A stretch of DNA of 7,772 nt from Planctomycetota bacterium (GTDB taxonomy: Bacteria; Planctomycetota; Phycisphaerae; WQYP01). How positions within the stretch are numbered: the first letter of the stretch is position 1; each line of letters begins with the position of its first letter. Shown piece by piece: positions 1 to 6,036 of the stretch. The stretch covers positions 1 to 7,772 of the forward strand of contig JAKAYZ010000076.1 of the NCBI GenBank assembly GCA_021816165.1, in the 5' to 3' direction. The position numbers and the translations under genes were made by a program. The notes beneath the pieces are model-generated. The model was not told the origin of the DNA. It did not search any database and saw only the letters and a list, made by a program, of their open reading frames with translations.

Positions 1-425
1 CCCGCATTCACGTGCGCTGCATGGTTAAAATACACGTAATCCGGCTCATCATTTACCTTGATCCACGGCACCGGCAGACCCGTGGCATAGCTTTTGTGAA
101 TCCATGAAAGTTTTTTGCTTTTCGGGGCGATTTCCGCATGGCAATTCATGCACGTCTGCGTCGGTGGTAGCGCCGCATATGCCGCCCGCTTCACATCCGT
201 ATGACAATACTCGCAGTTGATACCCAGCAAACCCGCGTGCAATTCATGACTAAAGGGCACCGGCTGCACCGGAGCATAACCCACATTCAGGGTACGGGCA
301 TTGGCACCATAACCAAGCAAAACAATAACGTACACCGTCAACAATCCGCCAACGGCAGCAACAATCATCGGAACCTTGTTGGACCATTTGGGGAAGTGAA
401 GGTAAGGCTTTTCGCTGTCACTCAT
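1..425 (-). CDS. actA: Alternative complex III subunit ActA, multiheme cytochrome c (N-terminal part, cut by window edge)
   Basis: The 141 visible residues start MSDSEKPYLH. A single hydrophobic segment at about residues 18-40 would anchor the protein in the cytoplasmic membrane with the rest outside. Two c-type heme sites are visible, CEYCH (71-75) and CMNCH (92-96), plus His residues typical of class III cytochromes (FSHELH at 58-63, FNHAAH at 133-138). The order of membrane anchor, FSHxLHAG, CxYCH, PxTQTCMNCH, GxPVPW and VYFNHAAHVN matches ActA, the multiheme subunit of alternative complex III, which oxidises quinol and passes electrons to a cytochrome c or oxidase. The family usually has further hemes, which would lie past the left edge, followed by actB onward. 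The start is fixed by an in-frame stop (TAA, 431-429) two codons upstream. The nearest GGAG is 14 nt away, too far for a normal ribosome site. Other tri- or pentaheme c-type cytochromes remain possible, because actB is not visible. Confidence 0.85.
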   Translation of the reverse strand, partial: MSDSEKPYLHFPKWSNKVPMIVAAVGGLLTVYVIVLLGYGANARTLNVGYAPVQPVPFSHELHAGLLGINCEYCHTDVKRAAYAALPPTQTCMNCHAEIAPKSKKLSWIHKSYATGLPVPWIKVNDEPDYVYFNHAAHVNA

Positions 426-545
426 AATTTAAGCCGCATCTCCAAAAGCATGGCCACTTTCGCAGTAGCGCAGCCACCGCCCTAGTGTCAGTTGCCCTGT
501 TTCCAAGCCCCGCTGCCGCAGCACGCTCTCCCTGTTCCCTTGGTA

Positions 546-605
546 ACTGTGCACAACATGCAAATTCCAGACCTCTCATCGAGGTTGTGAAACTTTGCAC
601 AAAGT
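546..605 (-). promoter_or_regulatory. Paired operator-like repeats upstream of actA
   Basis: On the plus strand ACTGTGCACAA (546-556) and ACTTTGCACAA (592-602) match at 10 of 11 bases and start 46 bp apart. Each sits in a palindrome: TGTGCACA (548-555) is perfect, and ACTTTG-CA-CAAAGT (592-605) has 6-bp arms. Between them lies ACCTC-TCATC-GAGGT (571-585), a 5-bp stem with a 5-nt loop. The cluster is 121-180 bp upstream of the actA start. Two spaced copies of one palindromic motif ahead of a respiratory operon look like sites for a dimeric regulator, which is inference. No clear -10/-35 pair was found between the cluster and actA. Confidence 0.35.
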
Positions 606-692
606 CCGGGCATCATAATAAGCCCATCGCCGCGCGTCAAATCATGGACGGCACCATCTCCGACCTCACGCCCCGCATTTCCCAGGCACCAA

Positions 693-996
693 CTACTCAT
701 CCGATTCGGCAGCCTGCCGCAGGCTCAAAAATGCTTCCTTGAGGGGTTGGCTGACGGCGCTATCCGGCTCGGCCAGCACCATCGCTTGGTACGCGTCAAG
801 AAATTTGGCCCGATGCCGGTGAAACAGGTGGAGGAAGTGGCGGACTAAGCCAATACCATCACGACATCAGCAATCGCACGCAAGCACGGTTGCCAAGGCA
901 ACGACATACATATTCGATTCGCTCCAGGATCGGCTTGGGAGAAACCGCTGGCTTGTTCCCGGCCTTCCTGGCATCGTCCAGTTGTAGCTCATCCAT
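693..996 (-). pseudogene. Small unrecognised gene, apparently frameshifted
   Basis: The first part starts at ATG 996 (MDELQLDDARKAGNKPAVSP...) and reads 45 residues to a TGA at 861-859. A second frame on the same strand is open from 866 to a TAG at 695-693. It encodes a protein-like, charged, helix-prone stretch including RHRAKFLDAYQAMVLAEP and ending LRQAAESDE. The frames overlap by only 8 bp (859-866). The whole span is 304 bp, that is 101 codons plus one base, so one extra base near 860 would explain the break and the intact product would be about 100 residues. A GGA lies 5 nt before the ATG. I do not recognise the family. Alternatives are a short real 45-residue gene, a sequencing indel, or chance openness in GC-rich DNA. 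Confidence 0.35.
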
Positions 997-1200
997 GATT
1001 CCGGCCCTGCCTGGATCCCGATTATTCACTCAATTACAGAGTATAGCAGCCTGACGGCCTATTGCCCCGCCAGGCTCCACCCGCGCACCGACCGGCGTGG
1101 CAATTTTTCCGGGCGGCACTGGAATCGCGGCTGTACCTATGCCGTGCCTCGCCTTGGCAACCACGCTCCGGCGCTGAATTGATGCCCACATTGACGGATC

Positions 1201-2007
1201 TCAACCGTTGGTCGGAAAAGTTGCCATCCCCTCCGGCACGGGCCGCACACACACGCCGTGATCGGCCAAATATCGCTTCACCTGCTCGATGGACCATTGC
1301 CGAAAATGAAAAATCGATGCCGCCAGCGCCGCGTCCGCCCGGCCATCTGTAAGTACCTTCAGCATGTCCTCCGGCTTGCCGGCGCCACCGCTGGCCACCA
1401 CCGGAATGCGTACCGCCTCGCTGACCGCCCGCGTCATTTCCACATCGTAGCCTTCCAGCGTGCCATCGCTGTTCATCACATTCAAAACCACCTCACCGGC
1501 TCCGCGATCCTGGGCCTCTTTGGCCCAACTAAGCACCTCTCGTCCGGTGCCCACGCGCCCGCCATTGATAAATACCTCCCAAAATTCGCTGCCATCGGCC
1601 CGCTTAACCCGATTCGCATCCAACCCCAGCACCGTGGCGCAGCACCCAAACCGGCGGGCGATCTGCGAAAGCAATTCCGGATCACGCACCGCCGCCGAAT
1701 TGATGCTTACCTTTTCCGCCCCCGCCTGAATCAGCTTCGCCGCATCGTCCACACTCCGAATACCACCCCCCACGGTGATGGGCATAAATACGCTCTCCGC
1801 AACCCGGCGCACCACTTCCGCCATAATCCCACGGCCTTCGTGGCTGGCGGTAATATCATAAAAAACCAACTCATCAGCGCCGCCGGCATCATAAAACAAC
1901 GCCTGTTCCACCGGATCACCCGCATCCACATGATCAAAAAACTTAACGCCTTTGACCACACGGCCCCGATCGACATCTAAACATGGTATGATACGTTTGG
2001 CTAACAT
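1201..2007 (-). CDS. hisF: Imidazole glycerol phosphate synthase cyclase subunit HisF
   Basis: HisF is the (beta/alpha)8-barrel subunit of IGP synthase in the cytoplasm. It condenses PRFAR with ammonia supplied by HisH, giving IGP for histidine synthesis and AICAR for the purine pathway. The 268-residue product begins [20 protein letters not shown]. Both catalytic aspartates sit at the canonical positions, D11 (PCLDVD) and D130 (GLDANR). Phosphate-binding elements are clear: TVGGGIRS (78-85), DGT (181-183), [10 protein letters not shown], and [10 protein letters not shown] near the C-terminus. The residue two before the DGT Asp is Asn (N179), where the family more often has Asp. The C-terminal tail ([13 protein letters not shown]) is slightly longer than usual. 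No hisH or other his gene is adjacent. The start has no Shine-Dalgarno but has a perfect TATAAT 8 nt upstream, so the mRNA may be leaderless. The gene is divergent from the ArgA-like gene. Confidence 0.98.
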   Translation of the reverse strand: MLAKRIIPCLDVDRGRVVKGVKFFDHVDAGDPVEQALFYDAGGADELVFYDITASHEGRGIMAEVVRRVAESVFMPITVGGGIRSVDDAAKLIQAGAEKVSINSAAVRDPELLSQIARRFGCCATVLGLDANRVKRADGSEFWEVFINGGRVGTGREVLSWAKEAQDRGAGEVVLNVMNSDGTLEGYDVEMTRAVSEAVRIPVVASGGAGKPEDMLKVLTDGRADAALAASIFHFRQWSIEQVKRYLADHGVCVRPVPEGMATFPTNG

Positions 2008-2015
2008 ACGCCGTG

Positions 2016-2021
2016 ATTATA
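2016..2021 (-). promoter_or_regulatory. Putative hisF -10 box (TATAAT), leaderless start
   Basis: The minus strand reads TATAATCACGGCGTATG, with 8 nt between the consensus -10 hexamer and the hisF ATG. Transcription normally starts about 6-8 nt after the hexamer, so the transcript would begin at or within a base or two of the ATG. No purine-rich ribosome site is present. The -35 is weak: CTGGCC at a 17-bp spacer. The same arrangement with the same spacing occurs at dusB. Confidence 0.55.
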
Positions 2022-2083
2022 GGGCCGGCTGCGATAATGGCCAGCGTGGCAATCGTCCCTGAAATTCTATTGCAAGGAACGGC

Positions 2084-2668
2084 ATGATTCGCAAAGCCCG
2101 CATTACCGATGTTCCCGCCATCGCCAATCTTATTGGCCAATACGCCCGCGCCGGCAAAATGCTGTTTCGGTCCCACGCCGAACTTTATGAAACCCTGCGG
2201 GACTTTTTTGTCCATGAGGCAGATTCCCCCACGCTCGACCTCGCAGCCCCCAACGCTGATAACCCCATCCTTGGCGTATGTGCTCTGGAAATTGTCTGGG
2301 CGGATCTGGCCGAGGTTAAAAGTCTCGCCGTCGATAGTACCATGCAGGGCCGCGGCATCGGCCGAAATCTGGTCAATGCCGTTATCGCCGAAGCGACTGC
2401 TTTAAAAATTCAGCGAGTTTTCGCACTTACGTATGAACGCATCTTCTTTGAAAAGCTGGGCTTTGCGGTGGTTGATAAAAGCGCCCTGCCCCTGAAGGTC
2501 TGGAGCGACTGTCTCAAATGCCCCAAACGCGACCAGTGTGATGAAATTGCCGTAGTCAAAACCTTGTTTCCAGCCCCCACTCTGCAGGAAATCAATCCCG
2601 ATATGCTCGCAAACTTGCGTTACGAGGTACCCACCCCGCTGGTAAAACTCGGGCTGCCGCAGGCTTGA
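2084..2668 (+). CDS. argA: GNAT acetyltransferase, short-form N-acetylglutamate synthase (ArgA-like)
   Basis: This GNAT-fold enzyme probably transfers acetyl from acetyl-CoA to glutamate, the first step of arginine synthesis, in the cytoplasm. The 194-residue protein begins MIRKARITDVPAIANLI. It has the substrate-side segment KMLFRSHAELYE (25-36), the core strand LEIVWADLAEVKSLAV, the acetyl-CoA loop QGRGIG (88-93), and ALTYERIFFEKLGF (114-127). A C-terminal LPLKVWSDCLKCPKRDQCDE carries three Cys (143, 146, 152). This LPxKVWxDCxxCP pattern is characteristic of stand-alone short NAGS proteins, which lack the amino-acid kinase domain of classical ArgA. The Cys group could bind a metal or act in redox control, which is inference. 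AAGGA lies 5-6 nt before the ATG. The ATG is 76 bp from the divergent hisF start, and the EIIA gene follows 73 bp downstream. Another GNAT substrate cannot be excluded. Confidence 0.83.
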   Translation: MIRKARITDVPAIANLIGQYARAGKMLFRSHAELYETLRDFFVHEADSPTLDLAAPNADNPILGVCALEIVWADLAEVKSLAVDSTMQGRGIGRNLVNAVIAEATALKIQRVFALTYERIFFEKLGFAVVDKSALPLKVWSDCLKCPKRDQCDEIAVVKTLFPAPTLQEINPDMLANLRYEVPTPLVKLGLPQA

Positions 2669-2741
2669 ATCCACAGCAAAATGGCCTTACATTAAGCCGG
2701 TGCCTTATGGAGAGCGGATGTTTTGAAAGAACGGAGCGCCC

Positions 2742-3212
2742 ATGCAACTTGCGGATATACTCCCCTTGGAACTGGTGAAGGTTCCTCTGGTGGCAGTCGA
2801 TAAAAAAGCCGCCATCACTGAACTGGTGGACTTACTCTTTAAAAATGGCCTGGTCCAGGATCAGGAGACGGTTTTATCCAGCGTGTTAGAACGCGAAGCC
2901 ATCCGCACCACCGGCGTCGGTCACGGCTTGGCCATTCCCCACAGCAAGTGCGGTGGTGTGGACCGACTGGTGATGGCCGTGGGTAAGCCCGCAGAACCGA
3001 TTGATTTTCAATCCATTGACGGCCAGCCGGTCTTTATTATCTGTCTGCTGGTGAGTCCACCCGATCAGACAGCTGCCCATATACAGGCCCTGGCCAAACT
3101 CAGCCGGTTGATGGCCAATGATGCTTCCCGCACCAAATTAAAAGCCGCGCAAGACCCAGCGGAAGTATTCAGCGTTATCATGGCCCAGGATAAAACGACC
3201 GCCGCAACCTGA
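2742..3212 (+). CDS. PTS EIIA type-2 domain protein (fructose/PtsN-like)
   Basis: A stand-alone cytoplasmic EIIA domain of 156 residues that would accept phosphate from HPr or NPr. The phosphorylated histidine is H67 in GVGHGLAIPHSK (58-69), matching the GxGxxxAIPH signature of the fructose/mannitol/Ntr EIIA family. Other family features are a REAIRTTG run before it, and PVFIICLLVSPPDQTAAHIQ (95-114), where the family usually has a hydrophobic strand followed by a xxHLxxL helix. No EIIB or EIIC permease domain is attached or adjacent, so a regulatory PtsN-like role is more likely than sugar uptake. GGAG lies 5 nt before the ATG. It follows the ArgA-like gene on the same strand with a 73-bp gap and may be co-transcribed. 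It ends 7 bp from the convergent phoU stop. Calling it ptsN itself is not secure without npr, rpoN or ptsP in view. Confidence 0.92.
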   Translation: MQLADILPLELVKVPLVAVDKKAAITELVDLLFKNGLVQDQETVLSSVLEREAIRTTGVGHGLAIPHSKCGGVDRLVMAVGKPAEPIDFQSIDGQPVFIICLLVSPPDQTAAHIQALAKLSRLMANDASRTKLKAAQDPAEVFSVIMAQDKTTAAT

Positions 3213-3219
3213 AATCGCC

Positions 3220-3870
3220 CTAATGCACATGCCGAATCATCTGCCCGCGAACCAGGTATACCACCTCTTCGGCAATATTGGTGCAATGATCGGCGATACG
3301 CTCATAGTTTTTCGCCGCCATAATCATCGCCAGATTCACCGGTACACGTGTGGTGTCAGTAATCATCGCGGCCTGCAGGTCCTGATATATTTGATGGTAC
3401 AGGGCATCAATAACGTCATCGCCCTGACAAATCGCCCCCGCCAAATCGGAATCATACGCCCCCAAGCAGCGCGTGGTGTCATGAACCTGTCGCATCGCCG
3501 CCTCCGACATTGTTTTAAGATCTTCCGGAACCACACTCGCAACGTCGGCAATGGTGCCTATCATCTGCGCAACATTAAAAGCACAATCGCCTATTCGTTC
3601 CAGGTCCGAGTTGATTTTGACAATTGCAAAAACCGTCCGCAAGTCGGTGGGGTCCGGCTGATGCTTGGCCAATAGGTTAATCGCCGCCAGTTCAATCTCC
3701 ACTTCCTGCGCATCGATCTGCTGTTCATTATCCATAACCTCGCGGGCCATCTCCGGACGGCGTGCCAGCAAAGCCTGAGTCACCTGCTCCACCGCTCCCT
3801 GGACCAGCGCCGCCATGTTCAAACAGCGACGGTGAAGCTGCTCCAAGGGTTCGATAAAATGAATGGACAT
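3220..3870 (-). CDS. phoU: Phosphate signalling protein PhoU
   Basis: PhoU is a peripheral cytoplasmic protein that couples the Pst phosphate transporter to the PhoR kinase and represses the Pho regulon when phosphate is plentiful. The product is 216 residues from MSIHFIEPLEQLHRR, the usual family size. It has two three-helix repeats, each with the acidic metal-binding signature: SDLERIGDCAFNVAQ (88-102) and KNYERIADHCTNIAE (187-201). The frame stays open upstream to an ATG at 3993, but that extension is Cys/Gly-rich and unlike PhoU. GGAG (3881-3878) is 7 nt before the ATG at 3870 and only 4 nt before the adjacent ATG at 3873. The 7-nt spacing also seen at three other minus-strand genes favours 3870. 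No pst or phoBR genes are visible. It is last in the minus-strand run, 131 bp after the SPFH gene, and converges on the EIIA gene. Confidence 0.95.
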   Translation of the reverse strand: MSIHFIEPLEQLHRRCLNMAALVQGAVEQVTQALLARRPEMAREVMDNEQQIDAQEVEIELAAINLLAKHQPDPTDLRTVFAIVKINSDLERIGDCAFNVAQMIGTIADVASVVPEDLKTMSEAAMRQVHDTTRCLGAYDSDLAGAICQGDDVIDALYHQIYQDLQAAMITDTTRVPVNLAMIMAAKNYERIADHCTNIAEEVVYLVRGQMIRHVH

Positions 3871-4001
3871 CATGACTCTCCGCTGAAAGACGCTAATTCC
3901 CGGTGTATGGCCCGCCGCCTTACAGCAACGCCCCTTGCCGCTGCAAACCGCAACTCCCTGCGGCGTGGCATCGCCCGACCGGCCCGGTGCCACATTGGAT
4001 A

Positions 4002-5105
4002 TTACGCACCCTGCGCGGGAATCGGCGGAGGCACTGCCGCGACGAATAAAGACTGCAACTCTTTAACCTCTCCGGCTTTGGCCCAGGCAGCCATTCCCTT
4101 GGTCCAGACCAAATTGTCCGCAGCCAAAGCACCCGCCTTGGCCTTTTCCGCCAGGGTGGGCAAATCAAACGGCCCCGTCTGACTGCCCTGAACGGCCACA
4201 TAGTACATGGCCGCCGCAGGCAGCGGCGGCGGCCCGGCATTCGCGCTGCCCGCCAAAGCGCCGGCCATCTGGTTGCCAATGTTCAGCCCCACGCCCAAAC
4301 CGGCGCCGATGCCGGCCATGCCTCCCGGATTCTTGGCCGCATCCGGAATTGCCGTTGCCGTTTGATACCGCGTGAACTGCCCCATATCGCCCAACACCCC
4401 CATTTTACTGCGGGTATCCAAGGCCTGATTGACGTCATCCGGCAGAGAGATATTCTCAATATAAAATAGGGTAAGCTCCACACCCAGTGCGGCTAAATCG
4501 GGCCGTATCTTTTCCAGTGCCAACTTCGCAACTTTGTCATAATTACCCGCCAAATCAAGGGCGGGAATGTGCGCCTGCCCCAGCACATCGGTAAACCGTG
4601 ACACAATGGTATCGCGCATCTGGGCCGATATCTGAAACGTTTCAAACACCGGATTGGTCGCCACCTGCTGCCGCAGAAACGTCGTCGGATCGCTCACATG
4701 CATGGCATACGTTCCGAACGCCCGAATCCGCAGCGGGCCAAATTCCGGATCACGCACCATAATCGGACTCGGCGTACCCCATTTCAAGTCTGTGAACTGC
4801 CGCGTGGCAATAAAATACACCTCCGCACGAAACGGCGAATCAAATCCGTATTTCCAGCCTTTAAGCGTCGATAAAATCGGCAGATTCTGCGTCTGCAACC
4901 GATACATGCCGGGGGTAAAAACATCCGCAAGTTTACCCTCGTTCACGAAGATTGCCGTTTGCCCTTCGCGAACCGTCAACTGCGCTCCCATTTTTATTTC
5001 GTTGTTATAACGTTCGAAGCGGTATGCCAGAATGTCGTTGTCTGCCGGCTCCGTCCACTGAATAATATCAATGAACTCTCCACCGATTTTCTGAAATATC
5101 CCCAT
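4002..5105 (-). CDS. SPFH/Band-7 domain protein (YdjI-like) with C-terminal GYF_2 domain
   Basis: The product has 367 residues and starts MGIFQKIGGEFIDIIQW, the typical opening of the YdjI-like SPFH family. SPFH proteins form oligomeric membrane-associated scaffolds; in Bacillus, YdjI has been linked to envelope-stress functions (family knowledge, not shown here). The SPFH domain covers about residues 20-225, including LTVREGQTAIFVNEGKLADV and a helix-rich part with FTDVLGQ and YIENISLPDDV. A Gly-rich linker (about 261-289, GGMAGIGAGLGVGLNIGN) and a Pro/Ala stretch follow. A GYF_2 (DUF4339) domain then runs about 301-355 (YYVAVQG...TGPFDLPTL...LVWTKGMAAWAKA), probably a peptide-binding module. 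Many relatives end in a zinc ribbon instead. There is no signal peptide. An ATG six codons upstream (5123) lacks a ribosome site, whereas AGGAG lies 7 nt before 5105. The gene has its own promoter candidate 37 bp upstream. Confidence 0.9.
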   Translation of the reverse strand: MGIFQKIGGEFIDIIQWTEPADNDILAYRFERYNNEIKMGAQLTVREGQTAIFVNEGKLADVFTPGMYRLQTQNLPILSTLKGWKYGFDSPFRAEVYFIATRQFTDLKWGTPSPIMVRDPEFGPLRIRAFGTYAMHVSDPTTFLRQQVATNPVFETFQISAQMRDTIVSRFTDVLGQAHIPALDLAGNYDKVAKLALEKIRPDLAALGVELTLFYIENISLPDDVNQALDTRSKMGVLGDMGQFTRYQTATAIPDAAKNPGGMAGIGAGLGVGLNIGNQMAGALAGSANAGPPPLPAAAMYYVAVQGSQTGPFDLPTLAEKAKAGALAADNLVWTKGMAAWAKAGEVKELQSLFVAAVPPPIPAQGA

Positions 5106-5141
5106 GGGCGGTCTCCTGTTCATCCAACAACGTAGCTTTTT

Positions 5142-5171
5142 ATTATAACCGGAAACCTCCGGATGTGGCTA
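5142..5171 (-). promoter_or_regulatory. Putative promoter of the SPFH gene with palindromic spacer
   Basis: On the minus strand, TAGCCA (5171-5166, four of six matches to TTGACA) is followed after 18 bp by a perfect TATAAT (5147-5142). The ATG is 36 nt further on, leaving a leader of about 30 nt that contains the AGGAG. The spacer holds a 14-bp inverted repeat, CCGGA-GGTT-TCCGG (5162-5149), directly next to the -10. It could be an operator for this gene. A terminator role for the upstream DUF1638 gene is less likely, because no T-run follows the stem. Confidence 0.5.
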
Positions 5172-5206
5172 ATTTATTCTTGTCCATCGCCGATCCGTGG
5201 CCACTA

Positions 5207-5989
5207 TTATTTTGCGCCGCCAACCGGTTCATCGGCCTTGCCGCCACCACCTTCCGCCCGCACCACTTCGTCAAAATCGTAAACACCCACAACCTGCTCG
5301 CCCGGCTTCACTATCAGATAATCATCAGTATTCCACCGGCCCCAGATCAAATCCCGGATCAGACGGATATCGCCTTCCATACGCTGGTATTCCTTCCCAG
5401 CTTTCGTGGCCTCTTCCTGAAACCTTTCCGCCAACCGCAGATGGGCGGTCTGCGGCAGGTCGATAAATACCGCCTTGTGGTCTGTATTCCCAGCGGCCTC
5501 TTTCGGATGCAGCGTCTCCCAGATGTACTGGGCGTTTTCCTTGCCGTACTTCTTTTCGTACTCCGCCAACGCGCTGCCATAAACCACCGTGTTAAGACCG
5601 TCATCGGTACGGAGAAAATATGAGCCTCGCTCAAAATATCCCGAAGAACTGAACGGCGTGCTGGGCGCAGAACCAAATTCCTGTTGAAATTTTTTCCGCG
5701 ACCCTAACAGAATGGTGCAGCAATCATGCGCCCGCGGCATTACCAACCTGGTCTTGCCGGCCCGCAATCCCACTGTCGCATTGCCGCACACGCCAAATAA
5801 CAGCAAAATGGCTTCGTAGCGGTGGGCCGCATCAGCGGCATCAATGGCCGCCTGAATTTTGGCCCAGAGGTTGACGCTGTTCGCATGTTCCCCCAATTCC
5901 AGAAATTCCAAGTCAATCACTTGCGGTGCCTGGGCCACCGCCCAACACGCTTCCCGTTGAAACACATTGCATGAAATTAACTTAAACAT
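5207..5989 (-). CDS. DUF1638 domain-containing protein
   Basis: The 260-residue, apparently cytoplasmic protein begins MFKLISCNVFQREACWAVAQ. It carries the family core YEAILLLFGVCGNATVGLRAGKTRLVMPRAHDCCTILLGS (58-97), with Cys at 7, 15, 68, 90 and 91 and His at 88, plus an aromatic YFERGSYFLRTDDG segment (118-131). DUF1638 has no settled biochemical function. Members are often noted near corrinoid-dependent methyltransferase genes, and the conserved Cys/His positions suggest metal or cofactor binding (inference). No such methyltransferase is visible here. An in-frame ATG at 6031 overlaps the dusB stop region and adds a non-family extension. The ATG at 5989 has GGAG 7 nt upstream and is preferred. 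It follows dusB by 47 bp and is probably co-transcribed. The C-terminal 20 residues are Gly/Glu-rich and look disordered. Confidence 0.87.
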   Translation of the reverse strand: MFKLISCNVFQREACWAVAQAPQVIDLEFLELGEHANSVNLWAKIQAAIDAADAAHRYEAILLLFGVCGNATVGLRAGKTRLVMPRAHDCCTILLGSRKKFQQEFGSAPSTPFSSSGYFERGSYFLRTDDGLNTVVYGSALAEYEKKYGKENAQYIWETLHPKEAAGNTDHKAVFIDLPQTAHLRLAERFQEEATKAGKEYQRMEGDIRLIRDLIWGRWNTDDYLIVKPGEQVVGVYDFDEVVRAEGGGGKADEPVGGAK

Positions 5990-6036
5990 CCGAGTACTCC
6001 AAAAAGGCCCTCGCACCATGGCCCACGCCAATATCT

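Larger units (their letters stand above)
426..1200. other. 775-bp gene-poor interval between actA and hisF
   Basis: No intact, recognisable gene is present. The open frames over 60 codons here have protein-unlike composition and no family signature. Three things stand out: a pair of near-identical 11-bp repeats at 546-602 upstream of actA; a possible frameshifted small gene at 693-996; and a TATACT hexamer (1045-1040, minus strand) about 44 nt upstream of that gene's ATG. From 997 to 1200, downstream of hisF, I see no hairpin followed by a T-run on the minus strand, so the hisF terminator is not identified. Confidence 0.6.

Noticed and set aside
485..742. Plus-strand 85-residue open frame in the actA-hisF gap
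   Set aside because: Its composition is not protein-like, no ribosome site is evident, and it runs antisense across the operator-like repeats and the better-supported minus-strand remnant.
889..902. Inverted repeat GTTGCC-AA-GGCAAC
   Set aside because: Short arms with a 2-bp centre and no T-run. It lies inside the putative broken gene and may be chance.
1258..1980. Plus-strand 240-residue open frame opposite hisF
   Set aside because: It is antisense to a complete, motif-verified hisF and has no recognisable family features.
2668..2676. ATCCACAG just after the ArgA-like stop, matching part of the repeat core
   Set aside because: Only 8 bp match and there is no 9-bp periodicity or hairpin nearby, so it is consistent with chance.
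3871..3993. Longer phoU starting at the ATG at 3993
   Set aside because: The extra 41 residues are Cys/Gly-rich and unlike the family N-terminus, whereas GGAG is well placed for the ATG at 3870.
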